The notes under the pieces were generated by a model that saw only the letters and a list, made by a program, of their open reading frames with translations, was not told the origin of the DNA and did not search any database. A program made the translations under genes and the position numbers. From NCBI RefSeq assembly GCF_015354405.1, contig NZ_JADKYP010000022.1:39786-103785 (forward strand): a stretch of DNA of 64,000 nucleotides. Direction: 5' to 3'. Source of the DNA: Nocardia sp. BSTN01 (GTDB lineage: Bacteria > Actinomycetota > Actinomycetes > Mycobacteriales > Mycobacteriaceae). Shown in pieces: positions 43,244 through 52,555 of the stretch (the first letter of the stretch is position 1; every line of letters begins with the position of its first letter).

Positions 43244-44110
43244 CTAGGACTGCGCGGCCAGGAATTCCACGAGCGCGGCGGCTACCGGCCCGGGGTTCTC
43301 GACCTGCGGGTAATGACCGGTCGCGGGCGCCGCGTCCAATACCTCGAACCGGGCCTGCGGCAGTCGTTCCCGCAGCCGCGGCAACAGATGCCCACCGCTG
43401 ATCGGATCGGCCGGGCCCCACACGAAAAGTACCGGCTTGGAATAACTTTCGAGTGCCTGCTGCCAGCGTGACGCGTTGGCCCGGCGCTCGGCGTGGTAGC
43501 GATTGAGCGCCCATTGCACGCGCTTACCGCCGCCGTCGGTCATCGCCAGCCACATCTGGTGCAGATCGGTGTCGGAGACCGGGCGCCCGAGGATGCGGCG
43601 CAACGTCATCCGGAAGGTCGTCTCCGACATGAGCGGATTCAGTATCTTGCCGATCGGGGTGATCATCAGATGCTGAATCGGCAAGGGCCGGTACAGATCC
43701 GGGTACAGGCCGCCGTTGAGCCAGGCCATCCGCCGCACCCGCGCACTGTCGCGGGCCAGCAACTCCTGCGCCACACTGACACCGTAATCGTGTGCCACGA
43801 GCGCGGTGCCGGTGATTCCGAGCCGCTGCCAGAGCTGTTCGACCAGCGTGGCCTGTTCGGTCATCCGATAGTCGTGCCCGCGCGGTTTGTCGCTGGCGCC
43901 GAAGCCGAGGAAATCCAGAGTCGTTACCCGGCAGCCGGATTCGGTGAGAGCGGGCAGAATCGAGACCCAATCGTGCGAGGAGGTCGGATATCCGTGCAGC
44001 AGCGTCACCGGCCGCCCGTCGATCGGGCCGTCCTGCCGATGGAAGATCCGGTGGCCACTCAGCTCGAGATGCGTTCCCCCGGCGATCCAGGTGCGGTAAT
44101 CCGGCTCCAC
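43244..44110 (-). CDS. alpha/beta hydrolase with Asp nucleophile, epoxide hydrolase/dehalogenase-like
   Basis: A 288-residue hydrolase. HGYPTSSHDW is the HGxP oxyanion motif, and the nucleophile elbow VAHDYGVSVA has Asp, as in epoxide hydrolases and haloalkane dehalogenases, not Ser. The distal His is in ATGHYPQVENP, the acid probably in VWGPADPI. Substrate unknown. GGAAGGAG precedes the GTG at 44110. Converges on pncA with 12 bp between them. Confidence 0.85.
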   Translation of the reverse strand: MEPDYRTWIAGGTHLELSGHRIFHRQDGPIDGRPVTLLHGYPTSSHDWVSILPALTESGCRVTTLDFLGFGASDKPRGHDYRMTEQATLVEQLWQRLGITGTALVAHDYGVSVAQELLARDSARVRRMAWLNGGLYPDLYRPLPIQHLMITPIGKILNPLMSETTFRMTLRRILGRPVSDTDLHQMWLAMTDGGGKRVQWALNRYHAERRANASRWQQALESYSKPVLFVWGPADPISGGHLLPRLRERLPQARFEVLDAAPATGHYPQVENPGPVAAALVEFLAAQS

Positions 44111-44314
44111 GCGCGTCTCCTTCCCCGTAGCGTCCGCACCCCCTGATGCGGATCACCGCCAACCCTACTGGCCGTCCCGGGCGCCGCCACCGGATCCGGC
44201 GTCACCGCGACGCGCCCTGTGGACAACCGCCGACCTGTGGACAACTCCGCGCGAATGGGCGGGGGCAACCGCCGGCGACCGCCGCCGGTCGGGCCGGTTG
44301 TCGGCAGGGGGCGC

Positions 44315-44320
44315 TAGTCT
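44315..44320 (+). promoter_or_regulatory. -10 of a leaderless promoter (dinG)
   Basis: TAGTCT, 6 nt before the GTG at 44327. Confidence 0.5.
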
Positions 44321-44326
44321 TCCTGG

Positions 44327-46447
44327 GTGCCCGAACTCCCGCCCGTACCGACGTTGCTGGCGACCGCCGTGGAAGCACTCGGCGGTACGGCGCGTACCGG
44401 CCAGCAGACCATGTCGGCCGCGGTCGCGCACTCCATCGACACCAAGGAACACCTGGCCGTGCAGGCCGGGACCGGCACCGGTAAGTCGCTGGCCTATCTG
44501 GTGCCGAGTCTGCGGCACGCGGTGCAGAGCGGGCGGACGGTCGTGGTCTCCACCGCCACCATCGCGCTGCAGCGCCAGTTGGTCGACCGCGATCTGCCGC
44601 GGCTGGCACAGGCTCTGGAGAAACCACTGGGCCGGCGCGCCCGCTTCGCGATCCTCAAGGGCCGCAACAACTATCTGTGCCTGCACAAGATCAACAGCGC
44701 GATTCCGGACGAAGCCCCGGAGACCGAACTGTTCGACGCCTTCGCGATCTCCCGGCTCGGGCGCGAGGTGCAGCGCCTCAACGACTGGGCCTCCGACACC
44801 GAGACCGGCGACCGCGACGAACTCGTTCCCGGCGTCAGCGACCGGGCTTGGCGTCAGGTCAGCGTGTCGGCGCGGGAATGCCTGGGCAAATCGCGCTGCC
44901 CGTTCGGCACCGACTGCTTCGCCGAACGCGCCCGCGCGGAATCCGGGCAGGCCGATGTGGTGGTCACCAATCATGCGCTGCTGGCCATCGATGCCATCAG
45001 CGGAATCCAGGTGCTGCCCGAACACGACGTGGTCGTCATCGACGAGGCGCACGAACTGGTGGACCGGGTCACCGGCGTGGCGACCGCGGAACTGTCCACC
45101 GCGACCATCACGGCGGCGGCCAAGCGCTGCACCAAACTCGTCGACGAGGGCGACCTCGACCGGCTCGAGGGTGCGGCGGAGGCGTGGCACGAACTGCTCG
45201 AGGATCTGCCGCCGGGCCGCTGGGACCAGCTTCCCGCCGGCGGCGACCAGGTGCTGGCTCTGCTGCGTGATGCCGCCTGGACCGTCCGGACCGCCCTCGC
45301 GCCTCCCGGTTCCGGTGCGCCACAAGGCGATCCGGAGGCCGCTGCCGCCCGCAACATGGCGGTGGCCGCGGTCGAGGAAGTGCACGATACCGCCGTGCGC
45401 GCGCTGACGGCGTTCGAGGAACCCGATCCGGCGGCCCGCCGCGATGTGCTGTGGCTGGCCGTGGACGAGGTGCGCGGCGTGGCCCGGCGCACGCTGCACA
45501 TGGCCCCGCTCTCGGTGGGCGGGTTGTTGCGCAGCCGGTTGTTCGGCACCGCGACGGTCGTGCTCACCTCGGCCACGCTGCAGGTCGGCGGCTCCTTCGA
45601 CGGGCTGGCCGTCACGTGGGGGCTGCCCCCGCAGACGCCCGATCGCGCCGGGACCGACATCCCCGGCGCCGACCGCGCGGATCAGGGCAGCCGCCGCATC
45701 GACCCGGCGCTGGCGAACGGAGCCGAAGCTCCCGCCGACACCTCGGCCATGCGCTGGAACTCCCTGGATGTGGGCTCGCCGTTCGATCACGCCAAATCCG
45801 GCATCCTCTACGTCGCCAAACATCTCCCGGCTCCCGGCCGCGACGGCCTGGCCCCGGCCTATCTGGACGAGATCGAGCGGCTGATCGAGGCGGCCGGCGG
45901 CCGCACACTGGGGTTGTTCTCCTCGATGCGCGCCGCCAAGGCCGCCAGCGAAATCCTGCGCGAACGCCTGGACACGCCGATCCTGTGCCAGGGCGAGGAC
46001 GCCACCGGCACCCTGGTCCGGCGCTTCGCCGAAGATCCCGCGACCTCGTTGTTCGGCACGCTCTCGCTGTGGCAGGGCGTGGACGTTCCCGGACCGTCGC
46101 TGAGCCTGGTCATTCTCGACCGCATTCCGTTCCCCCGGCCCGACGATCCGCTGCTGGTCGCCCGGCAGCAGGCCGTGCAGGCTCGCGGCGGCAACGGCTT
46201 CCTGACCATCGCGGCCAACCACGCCGCCCTGCTGCTGGCCCAGGGCACCGGTCGGCTGCTGCGCAGCGTGCACGACCGCGGTGTGGTCGCGATTCTGGAT
46301 CCGCGGCTGGTGACCGCCCGCTACGGCGGATATCTGCGGGCCTCCCTGCCGCCGTACTGGGAGACCTCCGACCCCGAGGTCGTCGCCAAGGCGCTGCGGC
46401 GATTGACGGCCGCGGCCCCCGATCCGGCCGTGGCCGTCGAGAACTGA
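44327..46447 (+). CDS. dinG: DinG-family ATP-dependent DNA helicase (XPD-like)
   Basis: Superfamily 2 5'-3' helicase with an iron-sulfur cluster. The 706-residue protein has Walker A GTGTGKS at 48-54, four cysteines (118, 185, 191, 197; ARECLGKSRCPFGTDC) for a 4Fe-4S cluster, the DEAH box VVIDEAHEL near 239, and C-terminal motifs LGLFSSMRAAKAASEIL, LWQGVDVPG and QGTGRLLRS. It would unwind R-loops or G-quadruplexes. Orthologue of Rv1329c by position. GTG 44327 follows a leaderless-type -10. Confidence 0.93.
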   Translation: MPELPPVPTLLATAVEALGGTARTGQQTMSAAVAHSIDTKEHLAVQAGTGTGKSLAYLVPSLRHAVQSGRTVVVSTATIALQRQLVDRDLPRLAQALEKPLGRRARFAILKGRNNYLCLHKINSAIPDEAPETELFDAFAISRLGREVQRLNDWASDTETGDRDELVPGVSDRAWRQVSVSARECLGKSRCPFGTDCFAERARAESGQADVVVTNHALLAIDAISGIQVLPEHDVVVIDEAHELVDRVTGVATAELSTATITAAAKRCTKLVDEGDLDRLEGAAEAWHELLEDLPPGRWDQLPAGGDQVLALLRDAAWTVRTALAPPGSGAPQGDPEAAAARNMAVAAVEEVHDTAVRALTAFEEPDPAARRDVLWLAVDEVRGVARRTLHMAPLSVGGLLRSRLFGTATVVLTSATLQVGGSFDGLAVTWGLPPQTPDRAGTDIPGADRADQGSRRIDPALANGAEAPADTSAMRWNSLDVGSPFDHAKSGILYVAKHLPAPGRDGLAPAYLDEIERLIEAAGGRTLGLFSSMRAAKAASEILRERLDTPILCQGEDATGTLVRRFAEDPATSLFGTLSLWQGVDVPGPSLSLVILDRIPFPRPDDPLLVARQQAVQARGGNGFLTIAANHAALLLAQGTGRLLRSVHDRGVVAILDPRLVTARYGGYLRASLPPYWETSDPEVVAKALRRLTAAAPDPAVAVEN

Positions 46448-46466
46448 ACCGAACCGTTATATGACA

Positions 46467-46483
46467 CCAGCCACATCGGCTGG
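46467..46483. terminator. hairpin CCAGCC-N5-GGCTGG
   Basis: A 6-bp stem and 5-nt loop 20 bp after dinG. Confidence 0.45.
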
Positions 46484-46497
46484 CAAACTACTTCTAT

Positions 46498-46528
46498 CCG
46501 GAAGTAAGTTGGCGGGCGATACTTCCGG
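46498..46528. repeat. inverted repeat CCGGAAGTA / TACTTCCGG
   Basis: Two perfect 9-bp arms separated by 13 bp. It may be a terminator stem or a protein-binding site. Confidence 0.5.
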
Positions 46529-46560
46529 TGCACCCCAATTCCCACATCGGAGTATCCGAG

Positions 46561-46597
46561 GTCCCCGCGTCGCGAACCCTGCACGCGACGTGGGGAC
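46561..46597. terminator. hairpin with 14-bp stem
   Basis: Arms 46561-46574 (GTCCCCGCGTCGCG) and 46584-46597 pair at 13 of 14 positions with a 9-nt loop. It lies 24 bp beyond the DoxX stop and is the strongest stem of this gap. Confidence 0.5.
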
Positions 46598-46621
46598 ACT
46601 CATATCGCCCGGCACGCGAAC

Positions 46622-47155
46622 CTACTTCACCAGCAGCGTGATCACCGCGGCCACCACACCGATCACGACCGCGCCGACTCCCCACACGATGCCGTGCCGC
46701 TGCCACGGCCGCCCGTGATCGATCGAGAAGCGGCCCGGGCCGGTGAAGCCCAGCGCCACCGCGACCACCGCGAACAACAGCGCGGATTCGTATCCCTCGA
46801 GCCCGTGCGGCCAGGTCACATGCATCGCGTTGATCATGGTGCCGAGGACGATCGCGGCGGCCAGGGGCGTCACCAGCCCGAGGAACAGCAGACCGCCGCC
46901 GACCGCCTCACACAACCCGGCGAGCGTGGCGAAGAATTTTCCGGGGTCGTAATCCATGTGCTGGAATCCGGCGGCCGTCGCGGACAGGCCGGGGCCGTTG
47001 AACCAGCCGAAGAGCTTCTGAGTGCCGTGCACGAACAGCAGTCCGCCGAAGACCAGCCGCAACAGCAGCAGGCCGATATCGGCGGCGACCGGATCGGCCG
47101 CGGTCCGGAATTCCAGCGGGCGGGCGGCGGTCCGGGGCTCGGTATTGGCGGTCAT
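46622..47155 (-). CDS. DoxX-family membrane protein
   Basis: A 177-residue protein with four membrane segments: LLLLRLVFGGLLFVHGTQKLFGWF (the DoxX signature), FFATLAGLCEAVGGGLLFLGLVTPLAA, and two more. Family members associate with thiosulfate or redox enzymes (e.g. the DoxX-SodA complex in M. tuberculosis), but the role here is unknown. The ATG at 47155 is preferred; one at 47173 is equally possible. Confidence 0.85.
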   Translation of the reverse strand: MTANTEPRTAARPLEFRTAADPVAADIGLLLLRLVFGGLLFVHGTQKLFGWFNGPGLSATAAGFQHMDYDPGKFFATLAGLCEAVGGGLLFLGLVTPLAAAIVLGTMINAMHVTWPHGLEGYESALLFAVVAVALGFTGPGRFSIDHGRPWQRHGIVWGVGAVVIGVVAAVITLLVK

Positions 47156-47361
47156 GATCGTCGGAGTCCTCATCTCGTTAGTTGACGAAAGCAAAGCGGA
47201 CCGCGGTCCGATTGATAACACGGTGACCAACCGAACCCGGTTCACGACTTATTCCGTAAGGCGTGCTCCGTGGGGCTCGTCCGGTAAGGCCTCGTTCGGT
47301 AAGACGAGGAATGCGCGCCGAACTCATCGGCGCCGGGCCAGGCGACCCGACCGGCGAAAAC
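47156..47361. other. intergenic, NCS2 permease / DoxX
   Basis: 206 bp between genes read in the same direction. No palindrome or clear promoter was recognised. Confidence 0.4.
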
Positions 47362-48726
47362 CTACTCGGCGAGGAAGAAGAAGTACGCGAGGAAGACCGC
47401 CATCAACACCCACATGACCGGGTGCACCTCACGCCCGCGCCGCCGCGCGACCATGACGACGGGATAGAAGGTCAGTCCCATCGCGATCCCGTTGGCGATC
47501 GAATAGGTCAGCGGCATCATGATCACGGTGATGAACGCCGGGATCGCGTATTCGAGCTTGCTCCAATCGATGTCACCGAGCGCCCGCGACATCAGCACGC
47601 CCACCACGATCAGCGCCGGCGCCGTCACCGCGGGGACATCGGCGACCACCGCGAAGATCGGGAAGAAGAACATCGCGGCCAGGAACCAGCCTGCGGTCGA
47701 GACCGCGGTGAGCCCGGTTCGCCCGCCCGCGCTGACGCCGGCCGTGGACTCGACATAGGCGGTGGTGGTCGAGGTGCCGATGATCGCGCCCGCGGCGGTG
47801 CCGATCGAATCGGCGGCCAGCGCCTGCGCGGCGCGCGGCAGTTTCCCGTCGGGTCCGAGCAGCCCGGCTTGGTTGGCGATCCCGATCAGCGTGCCCGAGG
47901 CGTCGAAGAAGTCGACGAACAGCATGGTCAGCACGACGATCGCCATCTGGCCGGTGAACGCGTGCGGCAGATTCACGATGGCCTGGCCGAAGGTCTGATC
48001 CAGTCCGTGCGGCAGCGCCATCACCTGATGCGGTAGATGCACCAGCCCGCTGACGATGCCGACGACCGTCGTGGAGACGATGCCGTACAGCACGGCGCCG
48101 TGCCAGCCGAGCACCAGGAAGACGACCGTCACCACCAATCCGAACAGCGCGAGCAGCGTGGTCCCCTTGGTGAAGTCACCCAGGTGGACGAAGGTCGCCG
48201 GATCGGAGACCACGATCCCGGCGTTCTTGAGACCGAGGAAGGCGACGAACATGCCGATCCCCGCGCCGACGGCCAGCTTCAGTTGCAGCGGAATCGCGTC
48301 GATGATCTTCTCGCGGATCTTGGTCACCGCGAGGATGAAGAAGATGATGCCCGACAGCAGCGTGCCCGACAGCGCCACCTGCCAGTCGATTCCCATTCCC
48401 AGCACGACCGAATAGGCGAAGAAGGCGTTCAACCCCATCCCGGGCGCGAGCGCGATCGGGTAGCGCGCCCACACCCCCATCACCAGCGTGCCCACCACCG
48501 CGGCCACCGCGGTCGCGGTGAACACCGCCTGGGTCGGAATGCCGCGCGATCCGAGCTGACCGTGGTCGCCGAGAACCGCCGGGTTGACCGCGAGCACATA
48601 GGACATCGCCAGGAAGGTGACGGTTCCCGCCATGAGCTCGCGCTTCATGGTCGATCCGAGCCGCTCGATTCCGAAGTAGGAATCGAGGCGTCCCTTGGAC
48701 CGCGACAGGACGTCGACACTGCTCAT
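47362..48726 (-). CDS. NCS2-family purine permease, AzgA-like
   Basis: A 454-residue transporter with about 14 hydrophobic segments. MKRELMAGTVTFLAMSYVLAVNPAVLGDHG and ALAPGMGLNAFFAYSVVLGMGIDWQVAL belong to the AzgA/guanine-hypoxanthine branch; VDFFDASGTLIGIANQAGLL and TSTTTAYVESTAGVSAGGRTGLTAV are the two other signatures. It would import adenine, hypoxanthine or guanine with protons. GGAGAG precedes the ATG at 48726. Confidence 0.92.
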   Translation of the reverse strand: MSSVDVLSRSKGRLDSYFGIERLGSTMKRELMAGTVTFLAMSYVLAVNPAVLGDHGQLGSRGIPTQAVFTATAVAAVVGTLVMGVWARYPIALAPGMGLNAFFAYSVVLGMGIDWQVALSGTLLSGIIFFILAVTKIREKIIDAIPLQLKLAVGAGIGMFVAFLGLKNAGIVVSDPATFVHLGDFTKGTTLLALFGLVVTVVFLVLGWHGAVLYGIVSTTVVGIVSGLVHLPHQVMALPHGLDQTFGQAIVNLPHAFTGQMAIVVLTMLFVDFFDASGTLIGIANQAGLLGPDGKLPRAAQALAADSIGTAAGAIIGTSTTTAYVESTAGVSAGGRTGLTAVSTAGWFLAAMFFFPIFAVVADVPAVTAPALIVVGVLMSRALGDIDWSKLEYAIPAFITVIMMPLTYSIANGIAMGLTFYPVVMVARRRGREVHPVMWVLMAVFLAYFFFLAE

Positions 48727-48863
48727 CTGCTGCTCTCCACCCTCGCCCCGGACCGATCGGACTGTGCCGAGGGCACCGTATCGGTCTCCGACCGTTCGAT
48801 GCCATTCAGATCGGCGAACATGTGGCAAATCACGCTCCCCGATCTTGCCGCTGACCAGAGGGT

Positions 48864-51524
48864 CTACGGTCGCGCCGCGGCGACCAGTCCGAGTTCCGCC
48901 GGGCCCGCCAGCAGAGGGTGTGTGGGCAGCACGCGGACGGTATACCCGACAGCACCGGAATGTGGCACCGGCGTGGTGACCGCGTACTGCTCGGTGCCGG
49001 CATCCGTCGAGAGGTGCTCCATGTCGACGACCTCCGTATCGGTCAGCTCGTCATCGGAACCGACCCGGCCCAGAACCGCCTGCACCACCACGTCGCCGGT
49101 GGGCAGACCGGCCAGATCGATGCGGGCCCGCAGCGACAGTTCCGCGCCGATCACCGGAATATCGGGCAGGCCGGAGCTGTCGACCTGAAGCACTTTCACC
49201 TGCGACCACACCCCCTCGAGGCGGCGGCGGTATTCGGCCAGCGCCCGCGCCCCGGCGAAGTCGCCGGCCGCGACCGCGGCATAGGACCCGGCGGCCGGGA
49301 GGTAGTAGCCGGTGGTGTAGTCGCGGACCATGCGCGAGGCGAGCACCTTCGGACCGAGGGTGCGCAGCGTGTGGCGCACCATTTCCATCCAGCGCACCGG
49401 CAGGCCGGATTCGTCGCGCTCGTAGAACCGCGGGAGCACCGAGCGCTGCAACATCTCGTACAGCGCGGCCGCCTCCAGATCGTCGCGCCGATGTTCGTCG
49501 CTGACGCCGTCGGCGGTCGGGATGGCCCAGCCGTTGTCGCCGTCGTACATCTCGTCCCACCAGCCGTCGCGGATGGAGAGGTTGAGCCCGCCGTTGAGTG
49601 CGGCCTTCATCCCGGACGTCCCGCAGGCCTCCAGCGGACGCAGCGGATTGTTCAACCACACATCGCAACCCCAGTACAGGTAGCGGGCCATCGACATGTC
49701 GTAATCGGGCAGGAACACGATCCGGTGCCGCACCGCCGGATCGTCGGCGAACCGCACCACCTGCTGGATCAGCGCCTTGCCCCCGTCGTCGGCGGGATGG
49801 CTCTTACCGGCGACCACCAGTTGCAGCGGTCGCTCCGGATCGAGCAACAGCGCGCGCAGCCGGTCGGGATCGCGCAGCATCAGCGTCAGCCGCTTGTAGG
49901 TGGGCACCCGTCGGGCGAAGCCGACGGTCAGCACACCGGGATCGAAAACCTCGTCCACCCAACCCAATTCGGCCGGTGCAGCGCCGCGTTCGAGCCACGA
50001 TTCCCGCAGCCGGCGACGGACCTCGGCGACCAGTACCGCGCGCAGCGTCGCCCGGGTCTCCCACAGTTCGTGCAGATCCACGGACCGCAGCTGTCCCCCG
50101 CTGCGTGCCTCGGCGACGAGTTCGGGGCCCACGAGGTCGCGTGCTGTATCCACGGCGGCGCTCCCGGGTCCCTCCGTGGTTACGCTCGCTGCCTCCTCCG
50201 GGCCCGTCGCTCGTGCCGCGATGTCGATCCATTCGCGAGCCGCCCACGTCGGGGCGTGCACACCGTTGGTCACCGAGCCGATCGGCACCTCGGCTGCGTC
50301 GAATCCGGGCCACAGCGGCGCGAACATGTCGCGGCTGACCTCACCGTGCAATCGTGAAACACCGTTGGCGCGCTGGGCGAGTCGTAACCCGAGGTGGGCC
50401 ATGTTGAACACCGAAGGATCGGCCTCACGTCCCAGCGCCAGGATCCGATCCACCGAAATCCCCGGCAACAGTGGCGATTCCCGTTCCCCGTGGGCGCCGC
50501 CGAAGTAACGGCGGACCAATCCGGCGGCGAACCGATCGATGCCCGCGGGCACCGGAGTATGGGTGGTGAAGACGGTCGCGGCCCGGACCGCGGTCAGCGC
50601 GGAGTCGAAATCCATTCCGCCCGCCATATATTCGCGGATCCGCTCGATCCCGAGGAATCCCGCGTGGCCCTCGTTCATATGCCAGACGTCCGGATCCGGC
50701 AGGCCGCGAGCCCGAGTGTAGGCGCGGACCGCGCGCACACCGCCGATTCCGGCCAGAATCTCCTGTTTGATGCGGTGGTCCTGGTCGCCGCCGTACAGCC
50801 GGTCGGTCACCGCGCGCAGTTCCGGATCGTTGTCGCCGATATCGGAATCGAGCAGCAGCAACGGAATTCGTCCCACCTGAGCGATCCACACCCGGGCGCG
50901 CAGTACCCGGCCCTCGGGCATGGGCACGTGGACGAGCACCGGCGCGCCCTCCTCGGCCAGCAGCCGCAGCGGCAGGCCTTGCGGATCGAGGTCGGGATAG
51001 CGTTCGGCCTGCCAGCCGTCGGCGGTGAGCGACTGCCGGAAGTAGCCGGATCGATACAGCAGGCCGACGCCGATCAGCGGCAATCCCAGATCCGAGGCCG
51101 CCTTGAGATGGTCGCCGGCCAGAATCCCCAGGCCGCCCGAATAATTCGGCAGCACCTCGGTCACACCGAATTCCATGGAGAAATAGGCGATACCGCGCGG
51201 CGCCGGGGTTTCCGGCTCCGCGGCGATATGTTCGGCGAACCAGCGGGGTCTGGTCAGATAGTCCCGCAGGTCGGCCTGCGCGGCGTCGACGGCCGCCTGA
51301 TAATCGGGATCCGCGGCCCACTCGTCGAGCCGGTCCGCGTCCACCTCACCGAGCATCCGCACCGGATCGCGCCCGACCCGCACCCACAACTCGGGATCCA
51401 GCTGCGCGAACACATCCTGAGTGGGCCCGTGCCATGACCACCGCAGATTGGCGGCCAGCTCACCGAGGGCGGCCAGCCGCTGCGGCAGATGGGCACGGAC
51501 GGTGAAACGACGCAATGCCTTCAC
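48864..51524 (-). CDS. glgP: alpha-glucan (maltodextrin) phosphorylase
   Basis: PLP-dependent phosphorylase that releases glucose-1-phosphate from alpha-1,4-glucans. The 886-residue protein belongs to the shorter bacterial/archaeal GlgP type: IAYFSMEFGVTEVLPNYSGGLGILAGDHLKAASDLGLP, WHMNEGHAGFLGIERIREY, GFARRVPTYKRLTLML and PLEACGTSGMKAALNGGLNLSIRDGWWDE with the PLP-site lysine. GTG 51524 gives the same start as Rv1328 (VKALRRFTVRAHLP) and follows a leaderless-type -10. Confidence 0.95.
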   Translation of the reverse strand: MKALRRFTVRAHLPQRLAALGELAANLRWSWHGPTQDVFAQLDPELWVRVGRDPVRMLGEVDADRLDEWAADPDYQAAVDAAQADLRDYLTRPRWFAEHIAAEPETPAPRGIAYFSMEFGVTEVLPNYSGGLGILAGDHLKAASDLGLPLIGVGLLYRSGYFRQSLTADGWQAERYPDLDPQGLPLRLLAEEGAPVLVHVPMPEGRVLRARVWIAQVGRIPLLLLDSDIGDNDPELRAVTDRLYGGDQDHRIKQEILAGIGGVRAVRAYTRARGLPDPDVWHMNEGHAGFLGIERIREYMAGGMDFDSALTAVRAATVFTTHTPVPAGIDRFAAGLVRRYFGGAHGERESPLLPGISVDRILALGREADPSVFNMAHLGLRLAQRANGVSRLHGEVSRDMFAPLWPGFDAAEVPIGSVTNGVHAPTWAAREWIDIAARATGPEEAASVTTEGPGSAAVDTARDLVGPELVAEARSGGQLRSVDLHELWETRATLRAVLVAEVRRRLRESWLERGAAPAELGWVDEVFDPGVLTVGFARRVPTYKRLTLMLRDPDRLRALLLDPERPLQLVVAGKSHPADDGGKALIQQVVRFADDPAVRHRIVFLPDYDMSMARYLYWGCDVWLNNPLRPLEACGTSGMKAALNGGLNLSIRDGWWDEMYDGDNGWAIPTADGVSDEHRRDDLEAAALYEMLQRSVLPRFYERDESGLPVRWMEMVRHTLRTLGPKVLASRMVRDYTTGYYLPAAGSYAAVAAGDFAGARALAEYRRRLEGVWSQVKVLQVDSSGLPDIPVIGAELSLRARIDLAGLPTGDVVVQAVLGRVGSDDELTDTEVVDMEHLSTDAGTEQYAVTTPVPHSGAVGYTVRVLPTHPLLAGPAELGLVAAARP

Positions 51525-51531
51525 CGGGTAG

Positions 51532-51537
51532 ACCCTA
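51532..51537 (-). promoter_or_regulatory. -10 of a leaderless promoter (glgP)
   Basis: TAGGGT on the minus strand, 7 nt before the GTG at 51524. Confidence 0.5.
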
Positions 51538-51605
51538 CACGGCGGCACCGGCCCGTCCGCCGCACGCCAAGGCCGAGCCAGCGCGCTGACCTGCTGCGAA
51601 AGGTG

Positions 51606-52367
51606 TCATCCCCGCAGCGTCCGATCGAGCAGGGCCAGCAGTTCGCGCCGGTGCCGCTCGTCGGCTTCGCGGTCGTAGGCCGCGGTGTCGGTCTGGGTGT
51701 AACCGTGGTGTGCGCCGGGGTAGACCTCGGTGCGGTAACGCACTCCGGCCGCGGCGAGAGCCTTGTCGAACGTCTCGATCTGTTCCGGCGTCAGCGAGCG
51801 GTCCTGGTCGGCATGGCCGAAATACATCTCGGCCGTGGCCTTCTCGACGGCCAGATGCGGGCTGTCGGGGCCGTCGACCACCAATCCGCCGGTGTGGAAC
51901 CCGGCCGCGGCCGCGATCCGGTCACCGAACGCGCCGGCCGTGTACACCGCCAACCGGCCGCCCATGCAATAGCCGGCCGTGGCGATCGGTCCGTCGGCCG
52001 TGTGCTCGAACGCGGTGAGCCAGTCCAGATAGGCGCCGGCATCGCGGACCACGAGATCCGGGGTGAGCTCCCGCAGCATCGGGACGATCGTGGCGAACAG
52101 GTCCGGACGCTGCTGCGGGTCGATGAAATCGGGCAGCTCGAGCAGCGGCGCCCGGCCGTGCCGGTAGAAGACGTTGGGGACCAGCACGGTGTATCCGGCC
52201 GCGGCGAAATCGTCGGCCAGTGCGCGCAGACTCGGACGTAGGCCGAACGCGTCCATGTACAGCAGCACACCGGGATACCTCCCGCCCGTCGCGGGATGGG
52301 TGACGTACGCGTCGGCGACACCGTCGGGTGTCGTGATCTCCACGGTCTGCCCCTGCACTGCTGTCAT
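51606..52367 (-). CDS. dienelactone hydrolase family protein
   Basis: A 253-residue alpha/beta hydrolase with the Cys nucleophile in [12 protein letters not shown], the acid in [10 protein letters not shown] and His in PGAHHGYTQ. These are the Cys-Asp-His triad of the dienelactone hydrolase family; the true substrate is unknown. AAAGGGAA precedes the ATG at 52367. It sits between glgP and glgE, divergent from glgE, with no obvious link to glucan metabolism. Confidence 0.88.
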   Translation of the reverse strand: MTAVQGQTVEITTPDGVADAYVTHPATGGRYPGVLLYMDAFGLRPSLRALADDFAAAGYTVLVPNVFYRHGRAPLLELPDFIDPQQRPDLFATIVPMLRELTPDLVVRDAGAYLDWLTAFEHTADGPIATAGYCMGGRLAVYTAGAFGDRIAAAAGFHTGGLVVDGPDSPHLAVEKATAEMYFGHADQDRSLTPEQIETFDKALAAAGVRYRTEVYPGAHHGYTQTDTAAYDREADERHRRELLALLDRTLRG

Positions 52368-52542
52368 GCGAGATTCCCTTTCTCTCGGCTCTCCCGGCGA
52401 ATTCGATCGTGCCGGCCGTTCGCACCGCACCGGCGTCCACCAGAAACGGAACCAACGCCCCGGAAAGTCTGCCACGGGCCTGTCCGGCCCGCAATCGCGC
52501 AGGCCCGCGTCGCGCGTGTTCGTGGTCGCCCTCGAACACCGG

Positions 52543-52548
52543 TACGGT
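52543..52548 (+). promoter_or_regulatory. -10 of a leaderless promoter (glgE)
   Basis: TACGGT, 7 nt before the GTG at 52556. Confidence 0.5.
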
Positions 52549-52555
52549 TGGTGCC

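Larger units (their letters stand above)
46448..46621. other. intergenic, convergent dinG / DoxX
   Basis: 174 bp containing three separate inverted repeats (46467-46483, 46498-46528 and 46561-46597). Both flanking genes end here, so transcription termination is the likely role. Confidence 0.5.

Noticed and set aside
44165-46273. A 702-codon frame on the minus strand
   Set aside because: It is antisense to dinG, whose helicase motifs and iron-sulfur cysteines are intact.
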